From Candidatus Peregrinibacteria bacterium (GTDB taxonomy: Bacteria; Patescibacteriota; Gracilibacteria; UBA1369; LOWO2-01-FULL-3), in NCBI GenBank assembly GCA_014728975.1, contig WJKQ01000064.1:1-11148 (forward strand): a stretch of DNA of 11,148 bases, written 5' to 3'. The position numbers and the translations under genes were made by a program. Below the pieces are notes generated by a model. It saw only the letters and a program-made list of their open reading frames with translations. It had not been told where the DNA came from and made no database searches. Shown one piece after another: positions 1 through 5,087 of the stretch (position 1 is its first letter; each line of letters opens with the position of its first letter).

Positions 1-224
1 GCAATATTGCAGATTTATTAAGTGAAAAGGATTGGGCGGGAGAAGAACTTCACGGAAAAATTCATGAATTAAAAGAAAATTCTTCTCTTACTCCAAAAGA
101 AGCTTTTGGCGCGATATATATTGCTCTTCTTGGGAAAAATAGTGGTCCCCAGGCAGGTTGGTTTCTTGAAGCACTTGATAATAAATTTTTGATTAAAAGG
201 TTTAGCGATATAAGCAAATATTAA
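1..224 (+). CDS. lysK: Lysyl-tRNA synthetase, class I (C-terminal end, partial)
   Basis: This is the last 73 codons of a gene entering from the left, read in the frame whose codons begin at position 3 and ending in TAA at 222-224. The end reads ...SLTPKEAFGAIYIALLGKN, then SGPQAGWFLEALDNKFLIKR. The 'AIYxxLLGKxxGPxAGWFL' stretch followed by a 'FxIKR' end is typical of the anticodon-binding C-terminus of class I lysyl-tRNA synthetase, which charges tRNA-Lys in the cytoplasm. The class I enzyme is the archaeal type and is found in a minority of bacteria, including spirochaetes, alphaproteobacteria and many CPR lineages. The catalytic HIGH and KMSKS motifs lie outside the window, so the call rests on the tail alone. 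The stop is one base from the guaA start, so the two genes are probably co-transcribed. Confidence 0.8.
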   Translation, partial: NIADLLSEKDWAGEELHGKIHELKENSSLTPKEAFGAIYIALLGKNSGPQAGWFLEALDNKFLIKRFSDISKY

Positions 225-225
225 T

Positions 226-2028
226 ATGGACAAGATCGCAGTATTAGATTTTGGAGGTCAATATACTCATTTGATTGCGAATAGAATTAGAAGGTTGGGA
301 GTTTACACTGAAATTTTGGACGGAAGGATCGATGCGCAAAATTTAGTTGGATATAAAGGCATTATTTTGTCCGGTGGTCCGGCAAGTGTAAGAGATCCGG
401 ACAGTATCCGATGTGATTCAAGGATTTATGAATTGGGAGTTCCCATTCTTGGAATTTGTTATGGACATCAGCTTACTGCTTATGCTCTTAACGGTGAAGT
501 AAAGCCCGGTAAAATACGCGAGTACGGACAGGCTCATATTACCTTCGCTGAAAAAAAGGGGATTTTTGAAGGACTTGACGATAGCGAAGACGTTTGGATG
601 AGTCATTTTGATCAGGTTGTAAACGCTCCTGAAGGTTTTAAGGTAGTAGCTTCCACCGAGTTTTGCCCAATTGCTGCAATGGCGGATTATGAAAGGAATA
701 TTTATACTGTACAATTTCATCCCGAAGTAACGCATACTCCCTGCGGAAAGATTATTCTGGAAAATTTTGTAAATCTTACCGACGCAAAACGTGAATGGAA
801 TATTGATACGTACATTGACGATATCATTAAAAAAATTAAAGAAAAAGCCGATCAGAAAAAAGTTTTTTTACTTGTAAGCGGCGGCGTGGACAGTACTGTC
901 GCTTTTTTACTTTTGGATAAAGCTTTGGGACAGGGTCGGGTTTATGGTCTTTTTATCGATACAGGATTCATGAGACTTAATGAAAGGAAAGAAGTTGAAG
1001 AGGCTCTTAAAAAAGTAGGTATAACCAATTTACATGTTTATGATGCAAGTGATCAGTATTTTGAAGCTTTAAAAGGCGTATATGAACCCGAGGAAAAGAG
1101 AAAAATAATTGGGGATTTATTTGTAGATATCCAGAAAAAAGTTTCAGAGAAATTAAATTTGAATCCTGAAGAATGGATACTGGCACAAGGTACTATATAT
1201 CCCGATACGATCGAAACGGGGGGGACAAAATACGCTTCAAGAATCAAAACTCATCATAACCGTGCGGATAAGATACAGAAGCTTATAGATGAAGGCAAAG
1301 TTATTGAACCTATTTCTCAACTTTATAAAGACGAGGTAAGACTTGTTGGAGAAAGGCTTGGTCTGGCGGAAGAACTTGTTATGAGACATCCTTTTCCGGG
1401 GCCGGGTCTTGCTGTAAGAGTTCTTTGCGTCAGAAAGGAAGAGTATCCCCATAATGTTTCAAAGCTTGAAAATGAAATAAATACAATAGTTCAGAAAGAT
1501 AATTTCAAAGCAAAGATTCTTCCGATAAAAAGTGTCGGCGTCCAGGGAGATGAACGAACATATAGACATCCCGTTATGGTCTATGGTGATTGGGTTTCGT
1601 GGGATAGACTAAGCAACCTGTCTACACAACTGACTAATCAGTTCCCCGAGGTTAACAGGGTTGTTTTGGGCTTGAGGCCTTATGAATTTGATGTTTTTAC
1701 TGTACATACTTCCTGTTTGACAAGAGACCGTGTTTCGACTATCCAAAAGGCGGACAGGATCGTTATGGATTATTTAGTGGAAGCCAATATCGAAAGAGAG
1801 ATCTGGCAATTCCCTACTGTACTTTTACCTATCAGCGTGGGTAATCAAAATGGTGAATCTCTGGTTCTCAGGCCGGTTTGCAGCGAGGAAGCTATGACTG
1901 CAAATTTTTATTATATGGAATTAAACAAACTAAACGAGCTGTTAAAAAGGTTAGCCGGTCTGGAAAATATTTCCGGTATTTATTACGATATTACAAATAA
2001 ACCGCCCGGTACTATTGAATGGGAATAA
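226..2028 (+). CDS. guaA: GMP synthase (glutamine-hydrolysing), long form
   Basis: GuaA makes GMP from XMP, ATP and glutamine, the last step of guanine nucleotide synthesis, in the cytosol. Residues 1-185 are a class I glutamine amidotransferase: nucleophile Cys78 in GICYGHQ, His165 and Glu167 in QFHPEV. The ATP-pyrophosphatase domain follows, with its P-loop SGGVDS at 218-223 and conserved HPFPGPGLAVRVL at 388-400. The C-terminal dimerisation region ends in KPPGTIEWE, the XMP-binding tail. At 600 residues the protein is about 75-90 longer than usual bacterial GuaA (about 510-525). The extra length sits between KSVGVQGD (435-442) and the tail, where the segment resembles the extended C-terminal region of eukaryotic GMP synthetase. 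The ATG is one base after the upstream stop, with no Shine-Dalgarno. Function is secure. Confidence 0.97.
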   Translation: MDKIAVLDFGGQYTHLIANRIRRLGVYTEILDGRIDAQNLVGYKGIILSGGPASVRDPDSIRCDSRIYELGVPILGICYGHQLTAYALNGEVKPGKIREYGQAHITFAEKKGIFEGLDDSEDVWMSHFDQVVNAPEGFKVVASTEFCPIAAMADYERNIYTVQFHPEVTHTPCGKIILENFVNLTDAKREWNIDTYIDDIIKKIKEKADQKKVFLLVSGGVDSTVAFLLLDKALGQGRVYGLFIDTGFMRLNERKEVEEALKKVGITNLHVYDASDQYFEALKGVYEPEEKRKIIGDLFVDIQKKVSEKLNLNPEEWILAQGTIYPDTIETGGTKYASRIKTHHNRADKIQKLIDEGKVIEPISQLYKDEVRLVGERLGLAEELVMRHPFPGPGLAVRVLCVRKEEYPHNVSKLENEINTIVQKDNFKAKILPIKSVGVQGDERTYRHPVMVYGDWVSWDRLSNLSTQLTNQFPEVNRVVLGLRPYEFDVFTVHTSCLTRDRVSTIQKADRIVMDYLVEANIEREIWQFPTVLLPISVGNQNGESLVLRPVCSEEAMTANFYYMELNKLNELLKRLAGLENISGIYYDITNKPPGTIEWE

Positions 2029-2032
2029 TTAA

Positions 2033-2845
2033 TCAGTTAAGAGTTATTTTCTCTGGAGTTGATATCTTTATTCCAAAGTGTTTTTCAACAAATCGTTTAA
2101 ACCTTTGCGGATTATCGGTGGTTATAAATTGTCTTTTTTTATTTTTTGTAATTTTTTTTTCAATTTCGGGATGTCTTTTCAGATAATCTTTTAGACTTTC
2201 CGCGGTTGCTTCTCCTGAAGAAATAATTTTTACCTTATTTCCCATAATCTTTTGAAAATCGTTTTTCATAAGAGGATAATGAGTACAACCCAATATTAAC
2301 GTATCAATATTATTTGTTTTTAACGGCTTCAGATATTTTTTTAATATTGATTTCGCTTCCGGTTTATTGTGCCATCCCTCTTCAATGAAAGGAACAAGTA
2401 AGGGACACGCGCTACCAACAACTTTAATATTTTTATTAATTTTTGTTATCTCTTTTTCATATACTCTGGAAGCGATGGTTGCTTTTGTTCCCACAACGCC
2501 TATTCTGTTTATTTTGGTGGTGTTTACCGCTTTTTCCACTGCCGGTATCAGAACTCCAAGGATTTTTTTGTTTTTTTCCAGATTTCCGTTTAAATATTTT
2601 TTTTGAATGTATCGGAGTGCTGTGCTGGAAGCGGTATTACAGGCAAATATTATCAATATTATTCCCTTATCAAACAGGAAATTTATCGCCTGTTCTGAAA
2701 ATCTTTGTATGTTTTCCGGACTGTGGTTTCCGTACGGTGCTCTGGCATTGTCTCCCAGATATAAATAATCATATTCAGGAAGTAAATCCATAATTGGTTT
2801 TAAAACCGTCATCCCGCCGTATCCGGAATCAAATATTCCTATCAT
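2033..2845 (-). CDS. murI: Glutamate racemase
   Basis: MurI converts L-glutamate to D-glutamate for the peptidoglycan stem peptide, in the cytosol and without cofactor. The 270-residue protein has the family's normal length. It starts with MIGIFDSGYGG (Asp6, Ser7 of the active site), carries the 'GDNARAPYG' substrate loop at 31-39, the first catalytic cysteine in ACNTAS (Cys69) and the second in GCTHYP (Cys187). Both cysteines are present, so an active racemase is expected. The gene converges on guaA with four bases between stops and ends in TGA, which shows that UGA is read as stop here. A -35/-10 pair lies just upstream (2868-2896, minus strand). Its presence indicates the cell makes its own peptidoglycan precursor. 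Confidence 0.96.
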   Translation of the reverse strand: MIGIFDSGYGGMTVLKPIMDLLPEYDYLYLGDNARAPYGNHSPENIQRFSEQAINFLFDKGIILIIFACNTASSTALRYIQKKYLNGNLEKNKKILGVLIPAVEKAVNTTKINRIGVVGTKATIASRVYEKEITKINKNIKVVGSACPLLVPFIEEGWHNKPEAKSILKKYLKPLKTNNIDTLILGCTHYPLMKNDFQKIMGNKVKIISSGEATAESLKDYLKRHPEIEKKITKNKKRQFITTDNPQRFKRFVEKHFGIKISTPEKITLN

Positions 2846-2867
2846 TTAATATAATTAATCTTAATAT

Positions 2868-2896
2868 AATCTACATTTCATTTTCTTGACTATCAA
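2868..2896 (-). promoter_or_regulatory. Predicted sigma70-type promoter of murI
   Basis: Read on the minus strand, TTGATA (2896-2891) and TAGATT (2873-2868) are separated by 17 bp. The hexamers match the consensus at 5/6 and 4/6. The predicted start, near 2861, leaves a leader of about 15 nt before the ATG at 2845. The -35 lies within the inverted repeat CTTGA-CTA-TCAAG (2885-2897). This is a sequence-only prediction. Confidence 0.45.
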
Positions 2897-2917
2897 GTGC
2901 CTTTCCAAGCTTCTTTT

Positions 2918-2946
2918 TTGATTTTTCTTCATTTTTTTTCTAGTAT
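2918..2946 (+). promoter_or_regulatory. Predicted promoter of the DUF881 pair, leaderless
   Basis: TTGATT (2918-2923) and TAGTAT (2941-2946) are 17 bp apart. A start seven bases after the -10 would fall at 2953, the A of the ATG, giving a leaderless mRNA. The overlapping TATATT (2944-2949) is a better -10 hexamer but has a 20-bp spacer. The region is T-rich, so chance matches are possible. Confidence 0.4.
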
Positions 2947-2952
2947 ATTTGT

Positions 2953-3681
2953 ATGAATAAAATTTTTAGATATATTTTCTTATTTACAGGTCTTTTTGTG
3001 GGTCTGCTGTTTACCTGGCAGTTTTTAAGCAATGCTTCTGTTGTCAGTGATTTTCCCGCGGATGAAATGGAGGCAAGAGATGAACTTTTTAAAGATTTTC
3101 TTGATGAACAATCATATCTACAAAGCAGGATTGTTTTTTTACGTGAGGAAATAGAAGATTTCCAATCAGAGGTGGAACTTCAAAGCGAAGTTTCAAATGT
3201 TGAAGTTTTAGAAGATTTAAAACGTGATGTCGGTTTATCGGAGGTACAGGGAGAAGGTATAGAAATATTACTTGATGACAGTCCTTTTGCTCTTAGATCC
3301 GGTTCTGAAGTTTCTGATGTAGAATTGGTTCAGGCGGCCGATATCAGAGATATTGTAAATATTTTATATGCAGCAAATGCTGAAGCAATTTCTGTTAACA
3401 ATCAAAGGATAATTGCAACTTCTCCGATTTCTTCTGTCGGAACAACCCTATTGATTAACAATTCTTATGTGGCTCCGCCTTTTACGATCAAAGCGATAGG
3501 AGACACTGAAATTATGCTGGAAAGGCTTCTTAATGAAAATTTTCTTACTTCTTTATTTGATAGAATTAGAAAATATAAGGTTTTTTTTGAGGTTTCCGTT
3601 AAAAATTGGCTTACTATTCCGATATATAACGGTGATCTAAAAACATCGTATTTAAATTTGATTGATGGTTATGATAAATAA
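2953..3681 (+). CDS. DUF881 family membrane-anchored protein (YlxW/YlxX-like), first copy
   Basis: The 242-residue protein has a short basic start (MNKIFR), one membrane helix at about 7-24, a charged segment predicted to be coiled coil at about 40-75, and a DUF881 domain from about 76 to 235. Family features visible are 'GEGIEILLDD', 'IRDIVNILYAANAEAISVNN' and 'PPFTIKAIGD'. The predicted topology is a short cytoplasmic N-terminus with the coiled coil and domain outside the membrane. In Firmicutes, DUF881 genes (ylxW, ylxX) sit by division genes, but their molecular role is unresolved; I infer only an envelope-associated role. It overlaps the second DUF881 gene, so the two are probably translated together. 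Family assignment is firm, function unknown. Confidence 0.85.
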   Translation: MNKIFRYIFLFTGLFVGLLFTWQFLSNASVVSDFPADEMEARDELFKDFLDEQSYLQSRIVFLREEIEDFQSEVELQSEVSNVEVLEDLKRDVGLSEVQGEGIEILLDDSPFALRSGSEVSDVELVQAADIRDIVNILYAANAEAISVNNQRIIATSPISSVGTTLLINNSYVAPPFTIKAIGDTEIMLERLLNENFLTSLFDRIRKYKVFFEVSVKNWLTIPIYNGDLKTSYLNLIDGYDK

Positions 3682-4291
3682 AAAAATATTAATATTTGTT
3701 GTTTCAATTTTTTTAGGACTGCTGATCGTATTTCAGGTCAGATCTTTTGCAGGAATAAATAATATATTTCTCAGGGACAGTCAAAGTAATATTTTTCAGG
3801 AAATAAAAATATTGAAGGAAAAGAATGAAGATTTACAAAAAGAGGTTGAGAATCTTAAAAGTTTACTGGAACAGCTTGACGATCAAAACCTCGCTCTTGA
3901 TGCCATTAAAAAAGAAATTGAAAAATATATGAAATTGTCAGGAAAATATCCTGTTTTTGGACCCGGGCTCACTATCACTATCAAGGATAGGCTTACGACT
4001 CCCTGGGTTGTTGATTCAATCAATGAATTTTTCTATGCAGGCGCTGAAGCAGTTTCTATTAACAATATTAGAATAACAAATAATTCTGCCGGTCTGGACA
4101 CGCTACCTCAAGGGCAAATATTACTTAACGGCAGTATACTTTCCACGCCTTATAATTTTGATATTATTGGAGAATCTTCAGTAATATTGGAAATTCTTGA
4201 GGTTCCGGGAGGGATCTTGGATAAATTGAAAGCAAAATTTCCCGAAGCTACAATATCAATTTCGGAAAAAGACGTGATACGTATGGAGTAA
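3665..4291 (+). CDS. DUF881 family membrane-anchored protein (YlxW/YlxX-like), second copy
   Basis: This paralogue of the preceding gene has the same plan: an N-terminal membrane helix (about residues 6-22), a coiled coil (about 36-80, NEDLQKEVENLKSLLEQLDD) and DUF881. Diagnostic stretches are 'GPGLTITIKD', 'FFYAGAEAVSINNIRITNNS' and 'STPYNFDIIGE'. Compared with the first copy, the loop between the first strand and the conserved helix is shorter. Three starts are possible: TTG 3662, ATG 3665 and ATG 3671. I chose 3665; none has a Shine-Dalgarno. It overlaps the upstream gene by 17 bp, consistent with translational coupling. The paired arrangement echoes ylxW-ylxX of Bacillus. It ends one base from the convergent helix-turn-helix gene. 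Function unknown. Confidence 0.83.
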   Translation: MVMINKKILIFVVSIFLGLLIVFQVRSFAGINNIFLRDSQSNIFQEIKILKEKNEDLQKEVENLKSLLEQLDDQNLALDAIKKEIEKYMKLSGKYPVFGPGLTITIKDRLTTPWVVDSINEFFYAGAEAVSINNIRITNNSAGLDTLPQGQILLNGSILSTPYNFDIIGESSVILEILEVPGGILDKLKAKFPEATISISEKDVIRME

Positions 4292-4292
4292 T

Positions 4293-4928
4293 TTATTTGT
4301 ATATATACAATAGCCATAATGGCTGAAGCGCAATGATTATAAGTAAAATAATTAAAAACACCCTCTTGCTAAATTTTTCATAAAAAAGTTTTTTGGAAAT
4401 CCTTTTAATGATCGTGTTTTGCTGATCGAGTTTTTCTTGTAACTCATCTTCGCGTCTGTTGTATTCGTACTTTTCCCGGTGGAATTCCAGCATTGGGATA
4501 CTGTTTTTAATCTGTGTTTCAAGTTGTCCGACTCTGTAATTTGCTATTTCCAGACGCTCCTGTTTTTGTAAAAGCTCTTCTTTAAGCTGATTATACAGGT
4601 GTTTATATATTTGTGTGTTTGAATTCGGTCTCTTTCCCGTAGACACTGTATTGACATTGTCTTTATTTATCACTTCTATATTGTCTATATTGTCCATGCG
4701 ATTGTCTATAGACGTTTTTGATCTAGACATGTCGACATTGTCTATTGTATCTGTCATTTCTTTTTGTTTTCTAAATTCTATTATTTCCTTTTTATCAAGA
4801 AAAACTCTGCCATTATTAACTTGTCTGGACAGTTTATTTGCTTTGATATACCTGTCTACCGTCCTTGTAGATACTTTTAACAGTTTGCCAGCGCTTTTTC
4901 GATCAATATTGTATTTTTTTGTATTCAT
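4293..4928 (-). CDS. Helix-turn-helix protein with coiled coil and C-terminal membrane anchor
   Basis: I do not recognise a named family, but the architecture is clear over 211 residues. Residues 7-53 look like an excisionase/MerR-type winged helix-turn-helix (SAGKLLKVSTRTVDRYIKAN, then a wing GRVFLDKKEIIEF). Residues 56-105 form a polar linker rich in repeated Asp-Asn-Ile-type units. Residues 106-180 are strongly predicted coiled coil, and 188-209 form a single hydrophobic helix, so the protein would be tail-anchored with its DNA-binding domain in the cytoplasm. The layout recalls RacA-like chromosome-anchoring proteins, without clear sequence identity. The linker-coding DNA and the upstream region carry many TGTCTA motifs, suggesting that the protein binds its own locus. 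Alternatives are a membrane-tethered transcription factor or a nucleoid or plasmid anchor. Role is inferred, not shown. Confidence 0.8.
   Translation of the reverse strand: MNTKKYNIDRKSAGKLLKVSTRTVDRYIKANKLSRQVNNGRVFLDKKEIIEFRKQKEMTDTIDNVDMSRSKTSIDNRMDNIDNIEVINKDNVNTVSTGKRPNSNTQIYKHLYNQLKEELLQKQERLEIANYRVGQLETQIKNSIPMLEFHREKYEYNRREDELQEKLDQQNTIIKRISKKLFYEKFSKRVFLIILLIIIALQPLWLLYIYK
4639..4755. repeat. Intragenic cluster of TGTCTA/TAGACA motifs
   Basis: Five exact TGTCTA/TAGACA hexamers (4640, 4682, 4703, 4724, 4739) and several one-mismatch copies (for example at 4658 and 4691) fall in about 115 bp inside the helix-turn-helix gene's linker. One is the perfect 10-bp palindrome GTCTATAGAC (4704-4713). 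On the coding strand some copies read GAC-AAT in frame, while others read g-TCT-A with the TCT in frame. The conserved element is therefore the DNA word, not a single peptide repeat. Confidence 0.7.
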
Positions 4929-4933
4929 ATATT

Positions 4934-4987
4934 GTCTACTTATTGTCTACATAATGTCTATAGACTAAATGTAGACACGGAGTCGAC
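4934..4987. promoter_or_regulatory. Symmetric six-half-site operator-like array, 11-bp phased
   Basis: Half-sites are GTCTAC (4934-4939), GTCTAC (4945-4950), a central palindrome GTCTATAGAC (4956-4965), GTAGAC (4971-4976) and GTCGAC (4982-4987). Every gap is exactly 5 bp, so half-sites recur every 11 bp, about one helical turn. The whole 54 bp is two-fold symmetric about 4960/4961: three half-sites point one way and three the other. It begins six bases upstream of the helix-turn-helix gene start, so occupancy should affect its transcription, and it lies about 100 bp upstream of the divergent operon at 5088. The periodic pattern is directly visible; binding by the neighbouring protein is inferred. 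Confidence 0.75.
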
Positions 4988-5002
4988 ATTATTTTACTTA
5001 TT

Positions 5003-5020
5003 TTGTCTACTAATGTCCAG
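5003..5020. repeat. Two outlying TGTCTA-like motifs
   Basis: TTGTCTAC (5003-5010) and AATGTCCAG (5012-5020) have cores 10 bp apart and continue the motif cluster toward the gene at 5088. They are out of phase with the 54-bp symmetric array by about one base and may extend the bound region over the promoter of the downstream operon. Confidence 0.5.
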
Positions 5021-5087
5021 TTTCTATATTTTTTCTTTACTTTAACCTTTTTGATTATCATAATGTATTTTGTAATTAAAGATTCCT

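Noticed and set aside
418..735. Antisense open frame inside guaA, and similar ones inside murI and the propeller gene
   Set aside because: They have no recognisable domains and overlap well-supported genes; AT-rich DNA gives such frames by chance.
2886..2914. TTGACT on the plus strand as -35 for the DUF881 genes
   Set aside because: No -10-like hexamer lies 16-18 bp downstream; the better pair is 2918-2946.
4297..4324. Palindrome TTGTATATATACAA followed by AGCCA-TAA-TGGCT as an intrinsic terminator
   Set aside because: The first arm is pure AT and would form a weak stem, the second is only 5 bp, and no T-tract follows; both lie in the coding end of the helix-turn-helix gene.
4930..5020. Short spaced repeats suggestive of a CRISPR array
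   Set aside because: The repeat unit is only 6-8 bp with 5-bp gaps and appears in both orientations; CRISPR repeats are longer, with spacers of about 30 bp in one orientation. No cas genes are seen.
5051..5078. TTGATT-16-TAATTA as promoter of the operon at 5088
   Set aside because: The -10 matches consensus at only about two positions, so I do not list it; the operon's promoter remains unlocated.
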